64,000 nucleotides of DNA from Bacillus sp. PAMC26568 (GCF_014235785.1 NZ_CP060137.1:3224001-3288000), one strand, 5' to 3'; positions 51,614-60,792 are shown, counted from the first letter of the stretch. Notes: generated by a model not told the origin, from the sequence alone. Made by a program: numbers and translations.

Positions 51614-52205
51614 AGTTTTGTATTGTTACTAATATTCCATCTTCAAAGTAAAGATAATTGAAATTAGGATATACCCATTGTTCCTTTACACCACTTGCAG
51701 ATGTAGTTTTATTAATTTCCTGTGGTCTGCCCCAACCTTGAGTTAATACTTCTTCTGCTGTCATTCCAATTGAAACATTTCCTGGGTCATCAGTTCTTTT
51801 ATCTGCAAGATCATTTACCTTTTGTTTTTTATCCAATTCACTTCTTTCAATAGCACGTTCTTCTAATTTATTTACACGTTCTTTTAATTCTTCAGGAACA
51901 ATTTTAACTCTTTCTAAATTACTGAGTATAAATTCACCTTTGAGTGCAGCGGCAAGAAAGTAATAATCTTTAAGAGGATTATCTTTTTTTAAACTTATAG
52001 TTTCATTAATGACTGAATCATAATTCTCATTAATAAGTAAATCTATATACTTTTTATCCTCTTCTGTTAATTCTCGTTGTTCTTCAACTTGCTCATCAGC
52101 CACAGATTCTTCTTTTACACTTTCTGCATCAACACTCTGATTATTTGAAACTTTGCCACAGCCAGTTAAAACTAATAAAAGTAAAATGAAATAAGCAATT
52201 CTCAT
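51612..52205 (-). CDS. Phage-encoded lipoprotein with BamE-like C-terminus
   Basis: A 197-residue protein with a signal peptide ending in the lipobox LTGC (Cys at about residue 16), so it is expected on the outer face of the host membrane. An acidic helical middle (TEEDKKYIDLLI and NKLEERAIERSELDKK) precedes a C-terminal module (about 143-197) with VSIGMTAEEVLTQGWGRPQE and NYLYFEDGILVTI, resembling SmpA/BamE-type folds. Lipoproteins inserted in phage head modules are often lysogenic-conversion or superinfection-exclusion genes; that is inference. Confidence 0.75.
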   Translation of the reverse strand: MRIAYFILLLLVLTGCGKVSNNQSVDAESVKEESVADEQVEEQRELTEEDKKYIDLLINENYDSVINETISLKKDNPLKDYYFLAAALKGEFILSNLERVKIVPEELKERVNKLEERAIERSELDKKQKVNDLADKRTDDPGNVSIGMTAEEVLTQGWGRPQEINKTTSASGVKEQWVYPNFNYLYFEDGILVTIQN

Positions 52206-52228
52206 ACTGATTCCCCCTAATACAATAT

Positions 52229-52438
52229 TTAGTCACAATAACCTTGTTGAGTGTCATAATCACTTACCCCAATATCACCATCAAAATTAAAATCCATTAA
52301 ATCTACATCACAGTCATCCTTAAACATAGTGGAACAAGAAGGAATTAGTAAAAACAGTAAAAATATTACTCCAATAGATACAATACCTGTTAAACAACCA
52401 TATCCCCCTAAAAATTCTTTGTTTTCCTTATTGGACAA
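52229..52438 (-). CDS. Small membrane protein with EF-hand-like loop
   Basis: A 69-residue protein: a short polar N-terminus, one membrane helix (about 13-33), then an acidic tail with DFNFDGDIGVSDYD, which fits the calcium-binding loop DxNxDGxIxxxD of EF-hands and dockerins. The orientation would put the loop outside. The start is the ATG at 52438 with a GGGGATG upstream. It lies between a zinc-ribbon gene and a lipoprotein gene in a likely cargo cassette. Confidence 0.65.
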   Translation of the reverse strand: MSNKENKEFLGGYGCLTGIVSIGVIFLLFLLIPSCSTMFKDDCDVDLMDFNFDGDIGVSDYDTQQGYCD

Positions 52439-52521
52439 TATATCATCCCCTAATTTATTAATTAGTTATATTTTACCACCCAAGTGCATTATAGAGAACA
52501 TGAATCGTTCCTTAAAAAGAA

Positions 52522-52553
52522 AAACACCCACAATAATAATGTGAGTGCTAAAT
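52522..52553 (-). terminator. Terminator of zinc-ribbon gene
   Basis: CACTCACA pairs with TGTGGGTG (one GU) and runs into TTTTTC on the minus strand. Confidence 0.7.
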
Positions 52554-52555
52554 AT

Positions 52556-52867
52556 TTAAAGTTTTTGATTTAATTTTTCAGCAACATTTAAAATATAGTT
52601 AATTTTATCATGTTGCTCACCAAGTTCTTTTTTAAGTTCACTTTTTATTTCGTTTGTTCTAATATTAATTACCCTTTCAAGTCCTGTTTGATTATTAGTG
52701 ATCAAGTTTAATTTTTCTTTAATCGTTTTATAAGAGTCTTTAAAGTCAACATCTTCTAAAACCCCTATAGCACTTTCACATTCAATACACTGCACAAAGC
52801 AAATTTTATTACTTTCATCTTTAACTATTTTAAATGAATCATTTTCACATTTTGGACATTTTGCCAT
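52556..52867 (-). CDS. Zinc-ribbon coiled-coil protein
   Basis: A 103-residue protein. The N-terminal 40 residues form a zinc ribbon with CPKC (about 4-7) and CIEC (about 27-30); the rest is a helical, probably coiled-coil tail (NEIKSELKKELGEQHDKINY). GGGGGATA precedes the ATG. It opens the cargo cassette after a 550-base non-coding gap. No function recognised. Confidence 0.65.
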   Translation of the reverse strand: MAKCPKCENDSFKIVKDESNKICFVQCIECESAIGVLEDVDFKDSYKTIKEKLNLITNNQTGLERVINIRTNEIKSELKKELGEQHDKINYILNVAEKLNQKL

Positions 52868-53420
52868 TTCTATCCCCCTCCCATCTATCTACTACTTTCG
52901 ACACATAGGAGGGAAACACCTTGTTAGATTATGGATATTTTTATCGGTGTGAAAAATTAGGTATGCTAGGGCATCATTTTTTCGATTAGGGGTATTTATA
53001 TAAGCATTCTCTATACATTTTATGTATTATATATACAAATCTAGTTTACATAATTGTGGTTATAGGAAGTTGATAGTTTCAACAAACCCTTATATATCAA
53101 CGTTTATAGCACTTCACTTTTTATACGATATACAATATTTTATACATCCTTGATATATCAACGTTTGTAAGCACCTTATCTTTGATATTTCCTAAAATAA
53201 CTGTATAAAACGTTTCTTTTATAGGAATATAGAATAAGCATAAAATATAGGCTAATTTTAAAAAATGAAATGGTTCTACGTGGAATCATTTGGCTCTTTT
53301 TGTTAATTATTATGGCACACACCGTATAACAAAGAACGAAAAGTTTAACATATTCCTTTCAATTCTCATCCTTGTCATATCAATGTTTCCATTAAACCTC
53401 ACCACTTCTGTAAAGTATAT
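52868..53420. other. Non-coding gap with long direct repeats
   Basis: An AT-rich 550-base stretch between the portal gene and the cargo cassette. It contains two copies of TATATCAACGTTTATAGCAC-type sequence at 53093-53112 and 53154-53174, 61 bases apart, each inside a hairpin-prone AT context, and a hairpin AAATGGTTC/GAATCATTT near 53267-53290. It probably contains the promoter of the zinc-ribbon gene. A plus-strand open frame here runs antisense to portal and is rejected. Confidence 0.6.
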
Positions 53421-54758
53421 TTACTTGACAGTATCCTCATTCACTTTATCCACTACTTTACCTTCTTGTTCCTTCAACCTTTGTAACTCCATTTGTACAT
53501 CAGTTGTCATAGGAGAGTGTGAAAGCAACGATTCTAAACTAATTGCTCCCATTTCATTTAACGATTTAAGATTCTCTATAATCTCACTGTCATTACTTGG
53601 CATAGCATACTGGAATACAATATCAAGACTCTCATATTCATCTTCACTAAACTTAATATTCCTGTACTCCAATAACTTTCTGATCTTCTCAAATCGCTGC
53701 TCAATACCTTCTCTCATAAACTGTTCATTCATTCCTGCTTTGATATTGGCCAATGAGAACAATAACTTGATACTAACCTCTGACAAGTTACTAATATCCG
53801 TCTTATTCATTGATACAGCAGGAGTCTGCGATATATCAAGTAAGGATTGAACAAGCGTCTTATAAATAGTATTGAATGATTGATAATCTAATCCATTGCT
53901 AACTAATTTAAAGTCACTGCCATCATCCAACTGTATGCCTTGACCAACAATACTAGAAGATAACCCTTCACCTTTTAGTTGTTGTCCTATTGCAACTGGT
54001 ATAGGATTCATAAACTTATAGAAACCATCAGTAAACTTACTAATCAAATCTTCCATTGCATCAAGGATAGATATGTAATCCTCTAACTCGCTTCTTCCTT
54101 CTGTATCACTCAATTCATTCTGATTATGATAGACAATAGGTAGTCCTGATAGGTTTGCATACTGTCCTATTAACTTTAACTTACCGCCTAGATTACTGTA
54201 CTTATATACAACCTCATCAGTAAATACAGTATGATAATCCACTCCATCTTGTAAGTATGATTCAATGAAAGCAATAAGCGTATTCTCATTATCATAAATA
54301 GGATAAGCACATGCAGGATCAATCAACTTAGATTTAATAACTCCCTTATCCATAAAGATATACTCTGCACATTGCCCATACTTATTTACCTTGTCAAGTA
54401 TCTGTACATTCAAACGGTCATATTTACCTTTCTTACTAACCTTCTGATATTCCTTTACAACCTTCTCATTACCTGTAAGAGTAATGTTATGTTGAAGTAA
54501 ATAAGCCGTAGAGAAGTTTAATAACGTCTTAGCATACTGCAATACAATCTTTCTAGGCTTGAACTCCTTACCACCGTACATTTCCGTTGGTCTATTTATA
54601 ATTGCATGAGAGCCGTTTAAATACTCTTTTAAATCCATTATCTTAGATACTCTTAGTTGTTGATTAACCATGCTTATTTCATCAAGAAACCATTCTGAAC
54701 GATTATCATGATATTCTACTAGATACTTATCAAGTTTCTCTTGTAACTCGCTTTTCAT
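53421..54758 (-). CDS. Phage portal protein, SPP1 gp6-like
   Basis: A 445-residue portal protein, forming the dodecameric ring through which DNA is packed. VKYAKTLLNFSTAYLL-type early helix, KVNKYGQCAEYIFMDKG (about 133), ELEDYISILDAMEDLISKFTD (about 226-246) and the C-terminal ISQTPAVSMNKTDISNLSEVS (about 312-332) follow the SPP1 gp6 (DUF1073-unrelated) pattern. The C-terminal 60 residues are acidic. GGGGGCAAC precedes the ATG. It follows the large terminase after 57 bases, normal for phages. Confidence 0.88.
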   Translation of the reverse strand: MKSELQEKLDKYLVEYHDNRSEWFLDEISMVNQQLRVSKIMDLKEYLNGSHAIINRPTEMYGGKEFKPRKIVLQYAKTLLNFSTAYLLQHNITLTGNEKVVKEYQKVSKKGKYDRLNVQILDKVNKYGQCAEYIFMDKGVIKSKLIDPACAYPIYDNENTLIAFIESYLQDGVDYHTVFTDEVVYKYSNLGGKLKLIGQYANLSGLPIVYHNQNELSDTEGRSELEDYISILDAMEDLISKFTDGFYKFMNPIPVAIGQQLKGEGLSSSIVGQGIQLDDGSDFKLVSNGLDYQSFNTIYKTLVQSLLDISQTPAVSMNKTDISNLSEVSIKLLFSLANIKAGMNEQFMREGIEQRFEKIRKLLEYRNIKFSEDEYESLDIVFQYAMPSNDSEIIENLKSLNEMGAISLESLLSHSPMTTDVQMELQRLKEQEGKVVDKVNEDTVK

Positions 54759-54786
54759 AATGTTGCCCCCTTTAATAGAAAATAAA

Positions 54787-54816
54787 AAAGGCTAAGTTCT
54801 TGGATGAACCTAACCC
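54787..54816 (-). terminator. Terminator between terL and portal
   Basis: GGTTAGGTTC pairs with GAACTTAGCC (two GU pairs) and is followed by TTTTTT on the minus strand, overlapping the terL stop codon. Confidence 0.65.
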
Positions 54817-56411
54817 TAACCTGCAATATCTACATACCACTTACCTGCTTTCATTCCAGCAACCGCTAAACAATAGGCAATAACCAAATCATCATGATTA
54901 TGTTCGCCCTTTTTGTTTCCCATCTTTCCATCTGACTCCTGGAATATTTGCATTTGTTGAAGTGTTTCTTTACATTCAATATTGATTAATCCTGTCTCAA
55001 ATTGCTCTTTACCATCTGATATAAGAATTGATTTACTTGCAACAGTAGTCATGAAACCTAATTGCATCTTCTTCTTGCCACGCTGATCAAATGTTTTCAT
55101 TTTGTATAGATTCATGTATTCATAATCTTTTCTCAATCTCTCAAGTAAAGGTAATCCATAACTGTTTCTCTCAACACACAAATAAGCATAGTTGTACATT
55201 CTGCCAATCTCATTGACTATCTCAGCAAATAAATAAACAGGCACTTTATTGTTATAAAAACTAAGTACCTGTTGACCATCTGAATCAAATAATGAAATTG
55301 TAGAATCATCACCACCACCACCAGCAGAAACATCCACTCCACCATAGAAACGAACACCACTTTTAGGTAAGTGATAGATTGTTAATCCTCGATTGATGTA
55401 TTTATGTAAAATAGTCGGAGTTTCATCCAGTACTTCTCTTTTGTCCACCGGCTCAATAATATATCCTAATCGCTCTAAAACTTTAGATTGATCAAATACA
55501 CTTCTTCCGGTTGATATGAAACTTTCCATAGGATTAGAAGGATATTCTTGCTGAAAGTCCTGTAAATCCATATCAAGTAACTTATATCTTCTCCACATAA
55601 TAAAGCGTAAGTTTGCACCGTTATCATGCAGCACCTTCTCATCTGGCTCTAAATCAGCAACAGACAATCGCTTACCTTTGTTATCTTCCTTATGCCATTT
55701 CTCTGCTTCATCATGGTCATTTTTAAATTGTTTCTTATATAAGTCATGATAGAAAGGGATAAACATTGCTTTGTACTTTGAATTACCTTTCCATGCACTC
55801 ATAAACAGTTCATAATATTTATTTCCGATACCATTTGAAGTTGTCTCAATTGTTAATTGGCTAATATCGCCTTTCATTAATGACTGTTCAGCGGATAGTA
55901 TTTGCATATCTTGTTTACTGTAAAATGCAAACTCCGATAAATGAATATATGAGTATGTACTACCACGCCCAATAGACTTGTTTCCTGCAACAATGCATGT
56001 AATCCTAGAGCCATTATCAAAGAATATTTCATCTCTGTTCTCTCGTCTTACTTTAGGAAAAAGAGTAGGATACTTTTCTCTAGGCAGCCATTCATTCATA
56101 GATTTCAACTTTTCAAAGAGAGCCTTACTCGAATCTAATTTATAAGAAACAATTAAAATATTTTCATTTTCGTTTGTTAATGCTCTCCATAAAGCCTTTG
56201 CAAGTGTGAAAGTGGATATTCCTCCCTGTCTAGCCTTTGAAATGATTACAAAACGATTCTCTTTCATTAAGTTATCTAGTTCAATCTGTGCTGTATTCAG
56301 TTCAAACTTAACCTTTTCATTGTTATTATCAATTATGTAAATGAAATTCTTACTGAATGATTCAAAGTTTGACATAATCATATCTAATTTCTGTTTCCTA
56401 GTTAAAGCCAT
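54816..56411 (-). CDS. terL: Phage large terminase subunit
   Basis: A 531-residue terminase. The ATPase has SKARQGGIST (Walker A, about 58-67), IHLSEFAFY (Walker B with Glu about 160) and ETTSNGIG (coupling motif). The nuclease has GGVDVSAGGGGDDS (about 366-379) and HNHDDLVIAY near the end with its acidic pair. It cuts concatemers and drives packaging. Start is ATG 56411. It follows the small subunit and precedes portal. Confidence 0.92.
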   Translation of the reverse strand: MALTRKQKLDMIMSNFESFSKNFIYIIDNNNEKVKFELNTAQIELDNLMKENRFVIISKARQGGISTFTLAKALWRALTNENENILIVSYKLDSSKALFEKLKSMNEWLPREKYPTLFPKVRRENRDEIFFDNGSRITCIVAGNKSIGRGSTYSYIHLSEFAFYSKQDMQILSAEQSLMKGDISQLTIETTSNGIGNKYYELFMSAWKGNSKYKAMFIPFYHDLYKKQFKNDHDEAEKWHKEDNKGKRLSVADLEPDEKVLHDNGANLRFIMWRRYKLLDMDLQDFQQEYPSNPMESFISTGRSVFDQSKVLERLGYIIEPVDKREVLDETPTILHKYINRGLTIYHLPKSGVRFYGGVDVSAGGGGDDSTISLFDSDGQQVLSFYNNKVPVYLFAEIVNEIGRMYNYAYLCVERNSYGLPLLERLRKDYEYMNLYKMKTFDQRGKKKMQLGFMTTVASKSILISDGKEQFETGLINIECKETLQQMQIFQESDGKMGNKKGEHNHDDLVIAYCLAVAGMKAGKWYVDIAG

Positions 56412-56454
56412 TCATTCACCCCCAATATAAAGAGGAGTGCCATTGAGACACTCC

Positions 56455-56847
56455 TTACAGTTCTAAATCATCATCTTCTTCTATTTCATCTTCTTTTTTA
56501 GAAAATGCCTTCTCAGCCAACTTTGCATAACTATTAATATCCTTCTGTAATTGCAAGAACAATTTAACACTTTGAGGATCACCAGTTTTAGCCACTTCAG
56601 CAACCTTCTTATAAATTTCATCTAAATCATTTGCAATACAACTATCTAAATGAAGGGTAAGAAGTTGTTTATATTCACTCGATTTTTCCCATGCAATAAA
56701 TGAATTTAACGTTTTTAAATCAACAGATTTTAAGAATTCCTCTTCTGATTTTTGATTTACTGTACGATCATAACGAATATCATGCTTCCATTTGAAATAC
56801 TCTTGTTTTTTCCATGACACTTGTTTTAACGCTTCATAAATATTCAT
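56455..56847 (-). CDS. terS: Phage small terminase subunit
   Basis: A 130-residue helical protein, EALKQVSWKKQEYFKWKHDI at the start, KKVAEVAKTGDPQSVKLFLQ (about 81-100) and an acidic tail (EEDDDLEL). The GDPQSVKLFLQLQKD segment and direct placement before terL support a DNA-recognising TerS, which binds the pac or cos site. TAA of the preceding gene is followed directly by its ATG. Confidence 0.75.
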   Translation of the reverse strand: MNIYEALKQVSWKKQEYFKWKHDIRYDRTVNQKSEEEFLKSVDLKTLNSFIAWEKSSEYKQLLTLHLDSCIANDLDEIYKKVAEVAKTGDPQSVKLFLQLQKDINSYAKLAEKAFSKKEDEIEEDDDLEL

Positions 56848-57009
56848 TTACTTACTACCTCGCTTTGAATCTCTCTCATCCATACGCTTAATACCTGCCA
56901 ATAAATATTCCATGATATAGATACTTTCATTTAATTTTTCAGTGTACTCTTTATTAATTTTAATCATTTCATCAACATTCTTCTGCATTTCTGTAATTGG
57001 GTTTTTCAT
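56848..57009 (-). CDS. Small helical phage protein
   Basis: A 53-residue helical protein, MKNPITEMQKNVDEMIKIN at its start. The open frame is 11 residues longer, but AGGAGGA is seven bases before the ATG at 57009, which is therefore preferred. It abuts terS (TAA-ATG). Function unknown; perhaps part of the packaging module. Confidence 0.6.
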   Translation of the reverse strand: MKNPITEMQKNVDEMIKINKEYTEKLNESIYIMEYLLAGIKRMDERDSKRGSK

Positions 57010-57115
57010 TATAAATTCCTCCTGATTATTTTTAGGGTTCAATTGGTCTCTTCTCCGATAATTACAAACACCTTATTAACATTAAAAACTGAATATTACC
57101 AATTATTTGTGTTAC

Positions 57116-57124
57116 TTATCCACA
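57116..57124. promoter_or_regulatory. DnaA box
   Basis: TTATCCACA, an exact match to the DnaA-box consensus, about 390 bases from the iteron array and close to AT-rich sequence. Confidence 0.5.
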
Positions 57125-57208
57125 TTTCCACATGCCCTACTAGTACCTCTCAAATTTTGATTTAATATAATTTACATAGAGATAAATTAATTCTTGGAGG
57201 GCTGCTGA

Positions 57209-57355
57209 ATGGACTTTATTAATATCTACACTTTAATATCAGGTGTTGTAACAATTCTGATTGCTAATTATGTTTGGGATAAATTAAAAGTTAAGAAGAA
57301 ACATAAGAAACGAGTATTTGAAATCAAACTAATAATCAACTCATACAAAAAATGA
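57209..57355 (+). CDS. Small membrane protein, plus strand
   Basis: A 48-residue peptide with one membrane helix (about residues 4-22, INIYTLISGVVTILIANYV) and a very basic tail (KLKVKKKHKKR). GGAGGG is ten bases before the ATG. It is one of few plus-strand genes in the phage region. It could be a holin-like, toxin-like or orphan peptide; nothing decides. Confidence 0.45.
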   Translation: MDFINIYTLISGVVTILIANYVWDKLKVKKKHKKRVFEIKLIINSYKK

Positions 57356-57500
57356 TTACTCGACCCAAATTGCAAACTTGTTTTGCGATTTGTAAATACT
57401 GAATCTTAACTTGTATCTTAAACTGTATATTATTATGTATTTTATATTTTTAATTGCTTTATATATACTGTACCGCCAGTGCTAGCAATAGGAGTACTTT

Positions 57501-57580
57501 GACTCTGCATTTATAAAGTTACTTCTGCATTACTATGTCCACCTCTGCATTTACAGAACCTACCTCTGCATTAAGAGTAC
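57501..57580. other. Iteron array, candidate replication origin
   Basis: Four direct copies of a CTCTGCATT-type element; CTGCAT begins at 57505, 57525, 57545 and 57566, a period of 20, 20 and 21 bases, i.e. two helical turns. It is 35 bases downstream of the Rep-like gene and near a DnaA box. This is the arrangement of iteron origins in plasmids and some phage satellites. Confidence 0.65.
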
Positions 57581-57611
57581 TTAGGTGAAAATGGCTTTAA
57601 ATCAACGTTTC

Positions 57612-58268
57612 TTAATGAAGGTTGTTTGCTACATAGTAATGATTGTTGTATCGTGTGAATACTAATTCATCACTTTCATCATACTCATTTGTGTTTTGTA
57701 TCTGATGAATCTTCACTTTAATTAATTTTGCCTTCTTTAATTGTTCGTTCGCTTCAACAATTTTAGTTTTAGAGATTTTTAATCTATTGACCAATGTTTC
57801 AAATCCCACAAAGCAATATGTTCTATCACGCTCTTTATCATCCATATTAATATGACTTTTATAATAAAAAACCTGTCTAAACGCATATTCGTTAATTTGG
57901 TCATTCTTCCAATAAGAAAACAATTCTGTAGACATCATTGTGAAATGTTTATCTTCTTCATAAACTTTTTCATTAAATACTATTACTAGATTCCCTTTTG
58001 TTGGAAGTTTGATAATTTCATTTTCAATCAATCCAAGTTTATAAAACTTCTTCAATCTATTTTTAAAAGTTCTTGTATCTGAAATTTTTAAGAATTGCAT
58101 AAAACTTTTGTGATCTAGTTCAATTTCCTTGTTTTGATAATTTCTAAAATATAAAAAGCATAGTCGAGAATACATTAAGAATTCATCATTAGATAAATAA
58201 TCCTTTTCATTTCTTACAATTCCTGTTGGTACTTTCACATATAATTTCTTTTTAGCAGTTTCTGTCAT
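57612..58268 (-). CDS. Replication-initiator-like winged-helix protein
   Basis: A 218-residue basic protein. The N-terminal part (KKLYVKVPTGIVRNEKDYLS, FLMYSRLCFLYFRNY) and the middle helix-turn-helix region (DHKSFMQFLKISDTRTFKNR, KFYKLGLIE) look like the winged-helix domains of RepA/initiator proteins; a second similar block (VGFETLVNRLKISKTKIVEA) may be a second winged helix. An iteron array is adjacent, which supports Rep. A phage replisome organiser or a regulator is the alternative. GGAGGAATC precedes the ATG. Confidence 0.6.
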   Translation of the reverse strand: MTETAKKKLYVKVPTGIVRNEKDYLSNDEFLMYSRLCFLYFRNYQNKEIELDHKSFMQFLKISDTRTFKNRLKKFYKLGLIENEIIKLPTKGNLVIVFNEKVYEEDKHFTMMSTELFSYWKNDQINEYAFRQVFYYKSHINMDDKERDRTYCFVGFETLVNRLKISKTKIVEANEQLKKAKLIKVKIHQIQNTNEYDESDELVFTRYNNHYYVANNLH

Positions 58269-58316
58269 TTCGATTCCTCCGATTTTTTCATATGAATATA
58301 TGTATGGTAAAACTGA

Positions 58317-58493
58317 TTATTTAGATTGCTTATACTCTGCTAATGCTGCTTGTAACTGGTCATTTATAAAGTAAAGAGAAAATAATTTCCCACTTTTCGG
58401 CTCGATTGCTACACAGATATATTGAATTCCTTTTGATTTAAGGAAATCTGATACTTTTTTGTTATAGACAAAGAAAAAATCTGATTTAGTCAT
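58317..58493 (-). CDS. Small phage protein, DUF5659-like
   Basis: A 58-residue protein: MTKSDFFFVYNKKVSDFLKS start, a strand pattern with GIQYICVAIEPKSGKLFSLYFIND and a helical end. This pattern of one short domain is like DUF5659 proteins of phages and conjugative elements. AAAGGAG precedes the ATG. It sits upstream of the Rep-like gene and is preceded by a long inverted repeat. Confidence 0.6.
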   Translation of the reverse strand: MTKSDFFFVYNKKVSDFLKSKGIQYICVAIEPKSGKLFSLYFINDQLQAALAEYKQSK

Positions 58494-58511
58494 AAATTAT
58501 ACTCCTTTCTC

Positions 58512-58563
58512 CTTAAAACACGAACTTAAATATAATATATTTAACTATTGTTCGTGTTTTAAG
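58512..58563. promoter_or_regulatory. 14-base inverted repeat around a -10 box
   Basis: CTTAAAACACGAAC (58512-58525) and GTTCGTGTTTTAAG (58550-58563) are perfect arms; the 24-base AT-rich spacer contains TATAAT. A related half site with TGTTCGTAAA lies near 58590. Operator or replication/partition site. Confidence 0.6.
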
Positions 58564-58643
58564 TATTAATTAATATATCACACACTTAAATGTTCGTAAA
58601 TAGGTAAATTCCAGAATAAAGGGAAATGATATTTCATTCACCT

Positions 58644-59504
<861 letters not shown>

Positions 59505-59569
59505 TTAAAATCATGACCTGTAAGCAATAACTATGCTCCAGAATCCTCCTTGTAATCCTCAGTAAAAAT

Positions 59570-59593
59570 TTATTAATTAGTTTTAATTAATAA
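59570..59593. promoter_or_regulatory. Perfect palindrome upstream of plus-strand ORF
   Basis: TTATTAATTA-GTTT-TAATTAATAA, ten-base perfect arms, just before a plus-strand peptide with a strong ribosome site. It may be an operator for the nearby HTH protein or a promoter element. Confidence 0.5.
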
Positions 59594-59619
59594 TACTGAC
59601 GTTATAAGGAGGAGTGGTC

Positions 59620-59739
59620 ATGACGAATTCGTATTTCTTTCATTTTTTCACCTTCGCTTTCGATTATATTTTTGAATCTATGTATTCTCTATATCTCTGT
59701 ATGTGTTCTTTACTCATTCCGCATATATTAGTCTCATAG
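59620..59739 (+). CDS. Hydrophobic peptide antisense to HTH gene
   Basis: A 39-residue hydrophobic peptide, MTNSYFFHFFTFAFDYIF then CMCSLLIPHILVS. AAGGAGGAG is five bases before the ATG, which is the best ribosome site in the region and the main reason to list it. It overlaps the 3' part of the minus-strand HTH gene (59664-59843) in antisense. Translation is not proven; it could be a small membrane-active peptide. Confidence 0.3.
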   Translation: MTNSYFFHFFTFAFDYIFESMYSLYLCMCSLLIPHILVS

Positions 59740-59843
59740 CGGCTGATAAGTGATTGGCTGCAACCTATGTATTTTGCTAATTCTTTCATTCTAATTTTCT
59801 TCGTTCTGCGTTTTAATAAATACTCTTCCTTTTTAGTAATCAT
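59664..59843 (-). CDS. Small Xre-type HTH protein
   Basis: A 59-residue helix-turn-helix protein: IRMKELAKYIGCSQSLISRYET (about 18-39), followed by NICGMSKEHIQRYREYID. The recognition helix SQSLISRYE is standard for Cro/CI-like proteins. AGGAGAAAAAGG precedes the ATG at 59843. A short regulator inside the structural region, directly after capsid; may control replication genes downstream. Confidence 0.75.
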   Translation of the reverse strand: MITKKEEYLLKRRTKKIRMKELAKYIGCSQSLISRYETNICGMSKEHIQRYREYIDSKI

Positions 59844-59862
59844 CCTTTTTCTCCTAATTTAT

Positions 59863-59895
59863 AAAAAAGAGGACAGCGCATATTTGCGCCATCCT
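59863..59895 (-). terminator. Terminator of capsid gene
   Basis: AGGATGGCGCA-AATA-TGCGCTGTCCT stem (two GU pairs) followed by CTTTTTT on the minus strand, placed after the capsid stop codon. Confidence 0.85.
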
Positions 59896-59913
59896 TCTTA
59901 GTTATGTATGAAA

Positions 59914-60792
59914 TTATGCTTGTGGTGTAACTGTTACAACTGCTACTGCTTTCTTAGAACCTACTTTTACTGTTGCTTCAGCAATTACTTGTCCTTTTAC
60001 TGAATCACCGCTCTTAGCCAATGGCTCAAAGTGTGGCGCACGAAGATACGCAAGGTCAACGTAAGCATCGTTGAATACTACCATTTTGTCTGCTGGAACA
60101 TGTTTAGATAGTACAAAGTTAATTGTTCCATAATTAGTGCTGATAGAATCTACAAGTAAACCGAAGTTTGTAGTTACATGATTGTAACCGTAACGATCTT
60201 TGTAAATTGCATCAATATCTTCTTTAATATCAGCAGAAACAAGCGCATAGTAAGTACCTTCTGCAAGGTCTTTATTCCAAAGGTTACGCATTACTTTCTT
60301 AACATCATCTTCTGTAATAGCACCAGTAACTGCTACTGCGTTAGAAGCATCTGCAAATTGGATAAGGCCTGACAATTGACGTTTAAATGGAGTGGCAGAA
60401 CCATCTGCTTTAAGACCATTGATAAACTTCTTTTCCATGTTAATTTTTAATTCAAGTAAACGGTCATTAACTTCTTGTGCTAGTTGGTTAGATTGCATAG
60501 CAACCGCTGTACCAGATACACTTGCACCCTTTTTGAAGATTTCTAAAATATTGTTAAGTTCTGCTCTTGCTGTTTCATGGAATGTAATTTCATCTGAACC
60601 TTCAACTGCTGATAAATCGTTAGTATGGTCAAGAGTCTTTTCTCTCCAAGAATATACTGTGCTAAGTGCTTTCTCAACGTTACCTTTAGCCATTAACATA
60701 GAAGTAAGTGGTGTAGATTGAACTCCGATTAAAGCAATCTCAGAAGATAGTGAAATTTGTTCTGCGTTTGTGAAATTAGTAGATTTAAACAT
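59914..60792 (-). CDS. Major capsid protein, SU10-like
   Basis: A 292-residue capsid protein. SLSSEIALIGVQSTPLTSML near the start, VYSWREKTLDHTNDLSAVEG (about 46-65), the spine-like helix DRLLELKINMEKKFINGLKA (about 126-145) and the C-terminal DLAYLRAPHFEPLAKSGDSV follow the pattern of SU10-type HK97-fold capsid proteins. It follows a scaffold gene, as usual. The start is ATG 60792 with GGAGAATAA upstream. The length is on the short side, so no delta domain is expected. Confidence 0.8.
   Translation of the reverse strand: MFKSTNFTNAEQISLSSEIALIGVQSTPLTSMLMAKGNVEKALSTVYSWREKTLDHTNDLSAVEGSDEITFHETARAELNNILEIFKKGASVSGTAVAMQSNQLAQEVNDRLLELKINMEKKFINGLKADGSATPFKRQLSGLIQFADASNAVAVTGAITEDDVKKVMRNLWNKDLAEGTYYALVSADIKEDIDAIYKDRYGYNHVTTNFGLLVDSISTNYGTINFVLSKHVPADKMVVFNDAYVDLAYLRAPHFEPLAKSGDSVKGQVIAEATVKVGSKKAVAVVTVTPQA

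Noticed and set aside
53290-53850. 186-residue plus-strand frame
   Set aside because: Antisense to the 3' end of the portal gene; no ribosome site; low-complexity S/I/L content.
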